NCBI RefSeq assembly: GCF_018449675.1
Contig: NZ_JAAVUZ010000008.1
Location: forward strand, 62,001 to 126,000
Direction: 5' to 3'
DNA length: 64,000 bases
Origin: Glaciihabitans sp. dw_435
Lineage (GTDB): Bacteria; Actinomycetota; Actinomycetes; Actinomycetales; Microbacteriaceae
A program made the position numbers and the translations under genes. The notes beneath the pieces are model-generated. The model was not told where the DNA came from. It searched no databases and was given only the letters and a program-made list of their open reading frames with translations. Of this stretch, positions 11,039 through 19,257 are shown in pieces (position 1 is the stretch's first letter; the number at the start of each line of letters is the position of its first letter).

Positions 11039-11977
11039 ATGGACGATGCAGTCGATCACGGACTTATCTACGCGAGGAACCTCACGCGACTTATCGACGA
11101 CCCACGCTCCCTCCGGCGGGATGTCGAACGCGGGCGCCTGGTACGCCTGAGGCGTGGGGTCTACGTGCCGCGCGAGCGGTGGGCGGCTTCCACATCGCGG
11201 GAGCAGCACATCATGCGTATTCACGCCGTCATCGCGTCGGCCGAGCGGCCGGTGCTGGTCGCCGGGCCGTCTGCGGCGGCGCTGTGGGGGATGCCGATAG
11301 CTGGAGCGTGGCCTCGGGATGTCACGGTGCTGGACCAATGGCGAGGAGGCGGCCGATCCGAACCGGGCGTTCGCCGGGTCACCTCCGGCCACGCCACCGC
11401 CGCGAGTGTGACTATCGGCGGCGTGGCTGCGACATCCCTTCCGCGGACTGCCCTGGACGTCGCGCGCCGCAAATCACTGGTGGACGCAATCGGTTCGGTT
11501 GACTGGGCGCTCTGGCGTAACAATCCTCACGCCGTCGATCGGGCCGACCTTCTGGAAGAGTGCGCCCGCGTGAGCGTGCACGCCGGACGTCGCGCGCTCG
11601 AATCAGTGGTGGCCTTCGCGACTCACCTTTCCGATTCGTTTGGGGAGTCTGCCAGTCGGGCGGCGATGCACGGGCTGGGATTCCAGATTCCGGAACTACA
11701 GGTCGTCTTTCGCGATGCGGAGGGCAAGATCATCCTCGACTACTACTGGCGGGGTGTGAACGTCGGGGGCGAGTTCGACGGCAAGGTCAAGTTCACGCGG
11801 AATGAGTTCACCGGGGGCGATCCGGGAGAGGTCGCGTGGCGGGAGAAAAAGCGGGAGGACCGGGTGCGACGCCAAGTGGCAGGGGTGGTGAGGATCCTCG
11901 ACCACGATGTGCGCAATCCCCATCGGCTTGAGGCGCTGTTGCGGGAAGCGGGCATCCCGCGGGTTGACGGCAGGTAG
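11039..11977 (+). CDS. AbiEi-like antitoxin domain protein with a DUF559/PD-(D/E)XK-like C-terminus
   Basis: The 312-residue protein opens with a winged-helix segment (YARNLTRLIDDPRSLRRDVE) ending RLRRGVYV, which is the AbiEi-type start of type IV toxin-antitoxin antitoxins. The middle (VLVAGPSAAALWGMPI and SLPRTALDVAR) matches the same actinobacterial family. The C-terminal 110 residues have a Vsr/DUF559-like pattern: GESASR, ILDYYW, GEFDGKVKF and an EKKRED motif. This suggests a possible nuclease fold. No AbiEii nucleotidyltransferase toxin lies next to it, so it is a solitary member. It is bracketed by inverted copies of a palindromic repeat. The ATG at 11039 has no clear ribosome site. 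The molecular function is unproven. Confidence 0.7.
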   Translation: MDDAVDHGLIYARNLTRLIDDPRSLRRDVERGRLVRLRRGVYVPRERWAASTSREQHIMRIHAVIASAERPVLVAGPSAAALWGMPIAGAWPRDVTVLDQWRGGGRSEPGVRRVTSGHATAASVTIGGVAATSLPRTALDVARRKSLVDAIGSVDWALWRNNPHAVDRADLLEECARVSVHAGRRALESVVAFATHLSDSFGESASRAAMHGLGFQIPELQVVFRDAEGKIILDYYWRGVNVGGEFDGKVKFTRNEFTGGDPGEVAWREKKREDRVRRQVAGVVRILDHDVRNPHRLEALLREAGIPRVDGR

Positions 11978-12001
11978 ACGGTCGTCGCAGCCGACCCGGA
12001 T

Positions 12002-12082
12002 GGAGAAACTGGCAAGCGGCGGGAGACGTAACTCCCGCCGCTTGCTACGTTCCCCCGCCGAAACCTGCGTTTTCCCCCGCCG
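12002..12082 (-). repeat. Palindromic repeat, copy B (inverted)
   Basis: Read on the minus strand this has the same order as copy A: a GGCGGGGGAA block, the GCAGGTTT segment, a second GGCGGGGGAA block, then the 13-bp stem CAAGCGGCGGGAG-N6-CTCCCGCCGCTTG (12044-12013) and TTTCTCC. The six-base loop differs from copy A (TTACGT here). It lies between the AbiEi-like gene and the convergent aminotransferase gene and could terminate both. Confidence 0.85.
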
Positions 12083-12110
12083 TGCGGAAATGCGGCAATT
12101 CGGGAGCGAT

Positions 12111-13292
12111 CTACACCCGCACGGTCGTGGGGTTCCGCGCGTGCGTCGCGGCGACACCCGCCAGGCGGTCGATGGCCTCGGTGAGCACCTCGGGCGCGCA
12201 GGCGAAATTCAGCCGCACGAAGCCGCGACCCTGGGTGCCGAACGCCGGTCCCGGCATCAGGGCAACCCGTGCCGACTCGAGCGCTACGACGCTGGGGTCA
12301 TCGCCCCAGCCGAGGGCGGAAAAGTCGAGCCAGGCGAGATAGCCGGCCTGCGGTTCGCGGTAGACCACGCCGGGTAGGCGATCGGCGAGCAGCGCGCGCA
12401 ACAGGTCGCGATTGGACTCGAGCGCCGCGAGAACACCATCGAGCCACGGGCCGCCCTCGTCGTACGCCGCGACGCTGCCGTGCAGACCGAGAATGCTGGT
12501 GCGGAACCCGACCTCCTCCGACATCCCGTCGAGCACGTCACGGCCCCTGTCGCTGCCGGCGACCATGATCGCGCACTTCACGCCGGCGAGGTTCCACGCC
12601 TTGCTCGCCGAAGTGACGGTGATTCCCTGCTCCCGCGCGGCGTCCGACACGGCGAGGAACGGCGTAAACGTCACGCCTCCGTGCAGCAGCGGCGCGTGGA
12701 TTTCGTCGCTCACCACGGTGACGTCGTACCGGGCCGCCAGTTCTGCGACGCGTTCGAGCGTGGAGAAATGGTGCACCAGACCCAGGGGGTTGTGCGGGCT
12801 GCACAGCAGCAGCGCCCGGGCGCCAGCAGCGAACGCCCGCTCCAGGCCATCGAGATCGAGAGAATACGACTGGCCGTCGTCGGTCAGGGGCACCTCGACG
12901 AGCGTCCCGCCCGCCTCACCGACCATCTCGAAGAAGGGAGGGTAAACCGGTGGCGTGATGACGACGCCGTCGCCGGGGCGGATGACCCGTCGCAGCGTCT
13001 CCACGATCGCGACACTCACATCGGTGGTGGTGCGAACCATCCCGGGGTCGACCGTCCAGCCCCACACGCGGGAGGCGTAGCTGGCAAACGCGGGGGCGAG
13101 CGGTCCCGGGTTGAGCACGTACCCCGTGTCGCTGACGCTGATGCGCCCGATCATGGCCGCGGCGACCGGCGGCGCGAGGGGATAGTCCATCTCGGCGACG
13201 AACAGCGGCAGCACATCGGGCGGGTAAGCAACCCATTTCTCGCTCGTTCGTGCGCGCAACAGGGCCAGGGGATCAGCGTGCACTTCAGGCAT
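12111..13292 (-). CDS. MalY/PatB family PLP-dependent aminotransferase / C-S lyase
   Basis: The 393-residue enzyme belongs to the fold type I PLP family. The Schiff-base lysine is in SASKAWNLAG (Lys231), preceded by SDEIHAPLL, and the N-terminal PPDVLPLFVAEMDYPLAPPV segment is typical of the MalY/PatB branch. Members cleave cystathionine or other cysteine-S conjugates, and some are aminotransferases. The substrate cannot be fixed from sequence. The length matches the family. It stands alone, convergent with the AbiEi-like gene and divergent from guaB3. Confidence 0.88.
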   Translation of the reverse strand: MPEVHADPLALLRARTSEKWVAYPPDVLPLFVAEMDYPLAPPVAAAMIGRISVSDTGYVLNPGPLAPAFASYASRVWGWTVDPGMVRTTTDVSVAIVETLRRVIRPGDGVVITPPVYPPFFEMVGEAGGTLVEVPLTDDGQSYSLDLDGLERAFAAGARALLLCSPHNPLGLVHHFSTLERVAELAARYDVTVVSDEIHAPLLHGGVTFTPFLAVSDAAREQGITVTSASKAWNLAGVKCAIMVAGSDRGRDVLDGMSEEVGFRTSILGLHGSVAAYDEGGPWLDGVLAALESNRDLLRALLADRLPGVVYREPQAGYLAWLDFSALGWGDDPSVVALESARVALMPGPAFGTQGRGFVRLNFACAPEVLTEAIDRLAGVAATHARNPTTVRV

Positions 13293-13377
13293 GAAACCAG
13301 AATGCCCGAGCAGCCCGGGTCAGCGCGACTTCCACGTGCGACCACAACCCCCGGGGGACTCAACCCGTGCCCAACGG

Positions 13378-13383
13378 TAGGCT
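13378..13383 (+). promoter_or_regulatory. -10 box TAGGCT of a leaderless guaB3 transcript
   Basis: TAGGCT is followed by exactly 6 nt and the GTG start at 13390. Transcription should begin at the start codon itself. There is no ribosome site. Confidence 0.65.
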
Positions 13384-13389
13384 GGTGCG

Positions 13390-14511
13390 GTGAGTGACAT
13401 CGAGATCGGCCGTGCCAAGCGCGCCCGCCGCGCATACGCCTTTGACGACATAGCTATCGTGCCGAGCAGGCGCACGCGTGACCCACGGGACGTATCCGTC
13501 AGCTGGACCATCGACGCGTACACCTTCGAGATCCCCGTGATCGCCGCCCCCATGGACTCCGTGGTGAGCCCGGCAACCGCCATCGCAATGGGCAAGTTCG
13601 GCGGCCTCGGAGTGCTCGACCTCGAGGGCGTGTGGACGCGCTACGAGAACCCCGAGCCCCTGCTGCTCGAAATCCAGGGCCTCACGCCCGCCGAGGCCAC
13701 CCGCCGCATGCAGGAGATCTACTCCGAGCCGATCAAGCCCGAGCTCATCACCGCCCGCCTCGCCGAGATTCGCGCGGCCGGCGTGCCCGTTGCCGGCGCC
13801 CTCAGCCCGCAGCGTACGCAGGAGTTCTACCAGACCGTCGTCGACGCCGGCGTGGACATGTTCGTGATCCGCGGCACCACCGTGAGCGCCGAGCACGTCT
13901 CCAAAAGCACCGAGCCCCTCAACCTCAAGAAGTTCATCTACGAACTCGACGTTCCCGTCATCGTCGGAGGCGCCGCCACCTACACGGCCGCCCTCCACCT
14001 CATGCGTACAGGCGCGGCCGGCGTGCTCGTGGGCTTCGGCGGCGGCGCTGCCTCCACCACCCGTGCAACGCTCGGCATCCATGCGCCGATGGCGACAGCG
14101 GTGTCGGATGTCGCGGCCGCACGTCGCGACTACATGGACGAGTCCGGCGGGCGGTACGTACACGTCATCGCCGACGGCGGCCTCGGAACCAGCGGTGACA
14201 TCGTCAAGGCGATCTCCATGGGAGCGGACGCCGTGATGCTGGGAAGCACCCTCGCCCGCGCCACGGATGCGCCCGGTGGCGGATGGCACTGGGGCACAGA
14301 GGCCCACCACGGCGAGCTGCCCCGCGGACACCGTGTCGAGGTCGGCACGCTCGCACCGCTCGAGCAGATCCTCAACGGACCGTCCACGTCACCCGACGGC
14401 CGGGTCAACATCATCGGCGCTTTGCGCCGCTCGATGGCGACGACCGGCTACTCGGACCTCAAGGAGTTCCAGCGCGTCGAAGTAGTTGTCGCGCCGTATC
14501 ACCAGGGGTAG
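13390..14511 (+). CDS. guaB3: GuaB3 family IMP dehydrogenase-related protein
   Basis: The 373-residue TIM-barrel protein resembles guaB but lacks the CBS pair and is shorter, which matches the actinobacterial GuaB3 family. It begins IEIGRAKRARRAYAFDDIAIVPS and contains IAAPMDSVVSPATAIAMGKFGG, followed by the phosphate-binding ADGGLGTSGDIVKA and MGADAVMLGSTLA segments. The typical IMPDH cysteine loop is replaced: here the region reads GFGGGAASTTR, without a cysteine. It may therefore act as a GMP reductase-like or regulatory homologue; its activity is not established by sequence. Its GTG start is leaderless. Confidence 0.88.
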   Translation: MSDIEIGRAKRARRAYAFDDIAIVPSRRTRDPRDVSVSWTIDAYTFEIPVIAAPMDSVVSPATAIAMGKFGGLGVLDLEGVWTRYENPEPLLLEIQGLTPAEATRRMQEIYSEPIKPELITARLAEIRAAGVPVAGALSPQRTQEFYQTVVDAGVDMFVIRGTTVSAEHVSKSTEPLNLKKFIYELDVPVIVGGAATYTAALHLMRTGAAGVLVGFGGGAASTTRATLGIHAPMATAVSDVAAARRDYMDESGGRYVHVIADGGLGTSGDIVKAISMGADAVMLGSTLARATDAPGGGWHWGTEAHHGELPRGHRVEVGTLAPLEQILNGPSTSPDGRVNIIGALRRSMATTGYSDLKEFQRVEVVVAPYHQG

Positions 14512-14513
14512 CT

Positions 14514-14537
14514 TGGAGAGCCAAGGAGGCTCTTCCA
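14514..14537 (+). promoter_or_regulatory. Hairpin presenting the glpD ribosome-binding site in its loop
   Basis: TGGAGAGCC and GGCTCTTCCA pair with one bulged base and leave AAGGA, part of the AAGGAGG ribosome site, in the loop. The ATG follows immediately. Such a structure could modulate glpD translation, but it may also be incidental. Confidence 0.35.
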
Positions 14538-16268
14538 ATGACGCAGACCAACTCGGTAACCCGTTCCTCTAAGCTCGGCCCCGAGGAGCGTGCGGCGGCC
14601 ATTACGGCGCTTCGCGACAAGGAGTTGGACATCCTCGTGGTCGGCGGCGGCATCGTCGGAACAGGCGCCGCGTTGGATGCCGTCACCCGGGGGCTCAGCG
14701 TCGGCATGGTCGAGGCCCGGGACTGGGCAAGTGGTACTTCGAGTCGCTCGTCGAAGCTCGTGCACGGAGGCATCCGCTACCTGGAGCAATTGGACTTCCG
14801 TCTCGTTCGCGAGGCACTCATCGAGCGCGGCCTGCTGCTGCAGCGCATCGCGCCCCATCTGGTCAAGCCGGTCAAGTTTCTCTACCCGCTGACCAAGGGC
14901 TTCATCGAGCGCTGCTACATCGGCGCCGGCATGATGCTCTACGACATCTTCAGCTACACGGGCGGCCGCCCTCCGGGGGTGCCGCACCACCGTCACATGA
15001 CCAAGGGCCAGATCCAGCGCGCGATCCCGAGCCTCGCCAACGATGCCTTCACCGGGGGAATCGCCTACTACGACGCCCAGGTTGACGACGCCCGCTACGT
15101 GGCGAGCCTCGCGCGAACTGCCTCGTTCTACGGAGCGCACGTCGCGAGCCGGGTGCGCGTGGAGGGCTTCCTCAAGGTCGGCCAGCGCGTGGTGGGCGTC
15201 CACGCCCTCGACGTGGAGACCGGCGAACGGTTCGACATTCGCGCGCGCCAGGTGGTCAATGCCACGGGTGTGTGGACGGATGACACGCAGGCAATGGTCG
15301 GCGAACGCGGACAGTTCAAGGTGCGGGCGTCCAAGGGCGTACACCTCGTGGTGCCGCGCGACCGGTTCCAGTCGAAGATCGGCCTGCTGCTGCGCACCGA
15401 GAAGAGCGTGCTGTTCGTCATTCCCTGGGGACGGCACTGGCTGATCGGCACGACCGACACCGACTGGCACCTCGACAAGGCACACCCGGCCGCGACCGCC
15501 GCCGACATCGACTACATCCTCGAGCACGTGAACCAGGTGCTCGCGGTGCCGCTCACGCGGGACGACGTCGAGGGCGTCTACGCGGGACTGCGGCCCCTTC
15601 TCGCCGGGGAATCCGACCAGACGTCGAAGCTGAGCCGCGAGCACATCGTCGCGCACAGCGTTCCCGGCCTCGTGGTCGTCGCCGGCGGCAAGTGGACGAC
15701 CTACCGCATCATGGCAAAGGACGCCGTCGACGAGGCGGCCGCGGCGCTGGATGGCAAGGTTCCCGACAGCGTCACCCAAGACATCTCGCTGCTCGGCGCC
15801 GAGGGCTACCAGGCCGCGTGGAACAAGCGCGGCAAGATCGCCCGGGCGTTCGGGCTGCACCGCGTGCGGGTCGAGCACTTCCTCAACAGGTACGGCGTGC
15901 TCACCGACGAACTGCTTGACCTCATCAAGTCCCGTCCCGAGCTGGCCGAGCCGCTTCCGGGAGCCGACGACTACGTGGGTGCCGAGGTCGTGTATGCCGC
16001 CACCCACGAAGGCGCGCTGCACCTGGAGGACGTGCTCGCACGTCGCACGCGCGTGAGTATCGAGGCGTGGGACCGCGGCGTCTCTGCGGCTCCCGTCGCT
16101 GCGGCCCTCATGGGGGAGGCCCTCGGCTGGGACGAGGAACGGATTCAGAACGAGGTCAACAATTACCTCAAGCGCGTTGCGGCCGAACGGGCCAGCCAGG
16201 AAGAGCCCGACGACGCATCCGCCGACCGGGTTCGGCTCGAAGCGCCCGACATCGTTGCCGCGAGCTGA
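14538..16268 (+). CDS. glpD: Aerobic glycerol-3-phosphate dehydrogenase
   Basis: The 576-residue FAD enzyme oxidises glycerol-3-phosphate to dihydroxyacetone phosphate at the membrane and passes electrons to the quinone pool. An N-terminal dinucleotide-binding motif (VVGGGIVGTGAALDAVTRG) is followed by the family signature SSRSSKLVHGGIRYLEQ and a C-terminal DAO_C domain. The ATG at 14538 follows AAGGAGG. It begins 26 nt after guaB3 and may be co-transcribed with it. No glpF or glpK lies nearby. Confidence 0.95.
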   Translation: MTQTNSVTRSSKLGPEERAAAITALRDKELDILVVGGGIVGTGAALDAVTRGLSVGMVEARDWASGTSSRSSKLVHGGIRYLEQLDFRLVREALIERGLLLQRIAPHLVKPVKFLYPLTKGFIERCYIGAGMMLYDIFSYTGGRPPGVPHHRHMTKGQIQRAIPSLANDAFTGGIAYYDAQVDDARYVASLARTASFYGAHVASRVRVEGFLKVGQRVVGVHALDVETGERFDIRARQVVNATGVWTDDTQAMVGERGQFKVRASKGVHLVVPRDRFQSKIGLLLRTEKSVLFVIPWGRHWLIGTTDTDWHLDKAHPAATAADIDYILEHVNQVLAVPLTRDDVEGVYAGLRPLLAGESDQTSKLSREHIVAHSVPGLVVVAGGKWTTYRIMAKDAVDEAAAALDGKVPDSVTQDISLLGAEGYQAAWNKRGKIARAFGLHRVRVEHFLNRYGVLTDELLDLIKSRPELAEPLPGADDYVGAEVVYAATHEGALHLEDVLARRTRVSIEAWDRGVSAAPVAAALMGEALGWDEERIQNEVNNYLKRVAAERASQEEPDDASADRVRLEAPDIVAAS

Positions 16269-16327
16269 GTTCCGCCCGTAGCAGTTGGCCCCGAGCGAAC
16301 ACCGGGAGCCCGCCGAGAGCTCTCCGG

Positions 16328-16333
16328 TAGACT
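16328..16333 (+). promoter_or_regulatory. Possible -10 box (TAGACT) of the potassium antiporter genes
   Basis: TAGACT lies 78 nt before the ATG at 16412. The predicted leader of about 70 nt contains an AAGGAG ribosome site near its end and GC-rich inverted segments. I could not match the leader to a known riboswitch. Confidence 0.4.
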
Positions 16334-16411
16334 TGAGTCTGCGGTGAACAAGCCGTACGCCGCGTAGCGACGGGCAAGTCTCGCGCGGCACACCACTGAA
16401 GGAGTTCGCTC

Positions 16412-16942
16412 ATGGTTGATGTCCGACGGGTAAAGCTACCCGGTGTCGGGGTGCTGCACACCTTCGTCACCGACGATGGCGGCAAGCTCGGTGTAATCAC
16501 CCACCGCTCGGGTCACAGCGACCTGATCGCGTTCGCCGACGCCGAAGACCACTCGGACAACGCCAAGGTGTCGCTGCGACTCGACGAAGACGAAGCGCAC
16601 ACCCTCGCCGAACTCCTGGGCGGAACCCGTATCACCGAGTCGCTCTCGAGCCTCGACCAGATACCAGGACTCTCAATCGACTGGTTCACCGTCGATTACG
16701 AAGACCACATTGCAGGACAGCCGCTCGGTGACCTCGCCACCCGTGGCGTCGTCGGCCTCACGGTCGTTGCAGTCGTCCGCGGGGACTCCGCGAACCCCGC
16801 ACCCGCCGACGACTTCAAGGTCTACCCCGGTGACACGCTCGTCGTGGCCGGGTCTCCCGAAAAGGTAGCGAAGGCTTTCAACTTCTATCGCACGGGCGAG
16901 ACGAAGCCGAAGTCGTCCGTTGACGCGCCACCCGGAGGCTAA
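16412..16942 (+). CDS. Cation:proton antiporter regulatory subunit (KhtT-like)
   Basis: The 176-residue soluble protein carries a TrkA-C/RCK_C-like domain in its C-terminal half (DDFKVYPGDTLVVAGSPEKVAKA), the ligand-binding domain that gates K+ transporters. Its N-terminus (VRRVKLPGVGVLHTFVTDDGGKLGVI) matches KhtT-type subunits, which in Bacillus bind c-di-AMP and control KhtU. The antiporter gene starts 2 nt after its stop codon, so the two should form one complex at the membrane. Confidence 0.87.
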   Translation: MVDVRRVKLPGVGVLHTFVTDDGGKLGVITHRSGHSDLIAFADAEDHSDNAKVSLRLDEDEAHTLAELLGGTRITESLSSLDQIPGLSIDWFTVDYEDHIAGQPLGDLATRGVVGLTVVAVVRGDSANPAPADDFKVYPGDTLVVAGSPEKVAKAFNFYRTGETKPKSSVDAPPGG

Positions 16943-16944
16943 CC

Positions 16945-18360
16945 GTGCATCTGGGTGGTGAACTCCTCACGCTGGGCATCCTGTTCGTGCTCGCCTACGG
17001 CCTCGGCCGTCTTGGCAAGCTCATCGGATTGCCCGCCATCCCGATCTACATGTTGGTCGGCCTCGTGGCCAGCCCGCATTCCAACTGGTTTGGACTGCTG
17101 AATTTCGAGCAACACTACGTCGAACTGATCGCGGTCTTTGGGCTCATCCTGCTTCTCTTCAACCTCGGGTTGGAGTTCGACCAGGACGAGTTCTTCGGCA
17201 ACGTTGGAAAACTGCTGATCTCGGGTGGCACATACATCCTCTTCAACATGGCGGCCGGACTCGCGTTCGGTTTCATGGTCGGCTGGGGCAGCCGCGAGGC
17301 TCTCGTGATCGCGGGTATCACCGCGACATCCTCGAGCGCCATCGTGACGAAACTCCTCATCGAGCTCAATCGCCTCGCCAACCGCGAAACCCCGATGATC
17401 CTGGGTGTCACGGTGGTCGAGGACATCTTCATCGCGATCTACCTGGCGATCGTCTCCGTCGTGCTCAGCGGCGAGACCGCCGTCTGGCCGGTGGTCGGCA
17501 AGCTCGGTATTGCGTTCCTCTTCCTCATCGTGATGTTCACCATCGCGCGCTGGGGAGGCAAATACGTCTCCAAGCTGTTCCGCACCAAGGACGACGAACT
17601 CTTCACCATCCTGTTCTTCGGCCTCGCGGTCGCCTTCGGTGGCATCGGTGAGCTCCTCGGGGTCACCGACGCGATCGGCGCGTTCCTGATCGGGCTCGTG
17701 CTCGGCGCCACCAAGTACCGGGCGCGCATCGAACACCTGTCTCTGCCCATGCGGGATGTCTTCGGCGCCTTCTTCTTCCTGAACTTCGGCCTCGGGCTCG
17801 ACACCTCCACATTCGGCACGGTGCTGCTGCCCGTCGGCGGCGCAATCCTCATGACGCTCGTGCTCAACATCATCGCCGGGCAGTTCGTATCGTGGCTCAA
17901 CAAGCTGGGGCCGCAGGCGGGTATCAACACGGCGTTCATCCTGCAGAACCGCGGGGAGTTCGCGCTGATCCTCGCGACCCTGTCGCTTGCGGCAACGCCT
18001 GCCCTTGACGAGCGCATCACGCCGTTCGCCGGTCTCTATGTGCTCGTCATGTCGATCATCGGCCCGATCCTCGCGGTGAACTCCGAGAAGATCGGATCGG
18101 TGGTGCTCGGCACCAAGCGCAAGCGCGTCAAGCAGAAGGAACGCGACCGCATGCAGGCCGAGGCCATCGCCCTTGTCGAGGCGGCCGAGAACGACGAGTT
18201 CCCCGAGTTCGATGAAGCGGATGGCTCGGAGTTCGGCACCGTCCACGGACCCGACGACGACGTCCTCGTGCACGGCGACGACACCGTCGAACGTCTCATT
18301 CAGCAAGCCATGGAACAATCGGACGAGCAAAGCGAACGCAAGCTGGATCCGGAGTACTAA
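16945..18360 (+). CDS. Monovalent cation/H+ antiporter (KhtU/KefB-like, CPA2 family)
   Basis: The 471-residue protein has about twelve hydrophobic helices and CPA2 features: GRLGKLIGLPAIPIYMLVGL at the start, GLEFDQDEF in the third helix region, and ITATSSSAIVTKLLIE, where the conserved ion-binding part lies. The last 100 residues are cytoplasmic and acidic (EAAENDEFPEFDEADGSEF). It probably exports K+ in exchange for protons under control of the KhtT-like partner encoded just upstream. It starts with GTG. Confidence 0.9.
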   Translation: MHLGGELLTLGILFVLAYGLGRLGKLIGLPAIPIYMLVGLVASPHSNWFGLLNFEQHYVELIAVFGLILLLFNLGLEFDQDEFFGNVGKLLISGGTYILFNMAAGLAFGFMVGWGSREALVIAGITATSSSAIVTKLLIELNRLANRETPMILGVTVVEDIFIAIYLAIVSVVLSGETAVWPVVGKLGIAFLFLIVMFTIARWGGKYVSKLFRTKDDELFTILFFGLAVAFGGIGELLGVTDAIGAFLIGLVLGATKYRARIEHLSLPMRDVFGAFFFLNFGLGLDTSTFGTVLLPVGGAILMTLVLNIIAGQFVSWLNKLGPQAGINTAFILQNRGEFALILATLSLAATPALDERITPFAGLYVLVMSIIGPILAVNSEKIGSVVLGTKRKRVKQKERDRMQAEAIALVEAAENDEFPEFDEADGSEFGTVHGPDDDVLVHGDDTVERLIQQAMEQSDEQSERKLDPEY

Positions 18361-18362
18361 AC

Positions 18363-19199
18363 GTGTGGAGTGTTGCCCGACGTCCGCGCTGGATAGGCGC
18401 CCTGTTGCTTGCCCTCGCGGTTGCGGCAGGCTTCGCCGCGCTCAGCCAGTGGCAGCTCGCCCGAAGCGTTCACCAGAGCACCGACCAGCCCGCTTCTGAG
18501 GTCGCGGTCGCGCTCGACACCATCGCGGACCCACAGTCCCCCGTGACATCCACCGCCGCCTACCGCATCGTCACCTTCCAGGGCACCAACGTTCCCGGCG
18601 ACGCGAGTGTCGTGAGCGGCCGCCTCAACGGTGGCGTGTCCGGGTACTGGGTGCTGAACCACGTCGTGGTGGAGAACGGCGCAAGCATCGCGATCGCCAC
18701 CGGCTGGACGCAGTCGAAGAAGGACGCGGATGCCGCGGCCGCCGGCGACATCGGAATCACCGCCCTCAGCACGTACGAGGGTCGCTACCAGCCGACCGAA
18801 TCACCCCAGGAGTCCCACTTCGAGCAGGGGGAGCGCGACACCGTCTCGGTCTCCGCTCTCATCAACGAGTGGAAGACTCCGCCCACCAGCGTGTACGGCG
18901 GCTACGTCGTGCTCTCGAAGGCGCCCACGGGTCTCACCACCATCGATTCCCCGAAGCCGTCCGACGAGGTGACGGTCAACTGGCTCAACATCTTCTACGC
19001 CGTGGAGTGGGTCGTGTTCGCCGGCTTCGCCGTCTTCCTCTGGTACCGCCTCGTGCGCGACGCCTGGGAGCGCGAGCAGGAAGAGGCCGCCGAGGCCGAG
19101 GCCGCGACCGCGCTGACCGGCGCCGAACAGGGCGCCCCCGACATCGAAACACCGCAGAAAACACCCGCCGAACCGGCCGATAGCGATGCGCGGGTATAG
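18363..19199 (+). CDS. SURF1 family cytochrome oxidase biogenesis protein
   Basis: The 278-residue protein has an N-terminal membrane helix (WIGALLLALAVAAGFAALSQWQLARS), a long extracytoplasmic middle part and a C-terminal helix (IFYAVEWVVFAGFAVFLWYRLVRD), the two-helix hairpin layout of SURF1/Shy1. The WQ motif after the first helix is characteristic. SURF1 proteins help insert haem into cytochrome c oxidase. The GTG start is 2 nt after the antiporter stop, so it may be read from the same transcript. The C-terminus is acidic and Ala-rich. Confidence 0.85.
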   Translation: MWSVARRPRWIGALLLALAVAAGFAALSQWQLARSVHQSTDQPASEVAVALDTIADPQSPVTSTAAYRIVTFQGTNVPGDASVVSGRLNGGVSGYWVLNHVVVENGASIAIATGWTQSKKDADAAAAGDIGITALSTYEGRYQPTESPQESHFEQGERDTVSVSALINEWKTPPTSVYGGYVVLSKAPTGLTTIDSPKPSDEVTVNWLNIFYAVEWVVFAGFAVFLWYRLVRDAWEREQEEAAEAEAATALTGAEQGAPDIETPQKTPAEPADSDARV

Positions 19200-19257
19200 C
19201 AATAGCCGCTGGGTAGACTGAATCGTCCCGCGCCCGCTGGGGCCACGAGAGGTTGTA

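Noticed and set aside
10743-12082. Inverted repeats A and B as the ends of an insertion sequence
   Set aside because: There is no transposase frame between them, and copy C stands alone after icd. They are better described as dispersed palindromic elements.
12482-12489. tRNA or other RNA genes in the window
   Set aside because: I looked for cloverleaf-like arms with TTCGA loops in the intergenic regions and saw none that hold together.
14499-16391. Long open frame antisense to glpD
   Set aside because: It is open because of the GC-rich codon bias of glpD. It is rich in Arg/His/Asp/Glu in the pattern of a shadow frame and resembles no protein.
16340-16411. A c-di-AMP or other known riboswitch before the KhtT/KhtU-like genes
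   Set aside because: The leader is only about 70 nt and I could not match it to the conserved core of ydaO or another known class.
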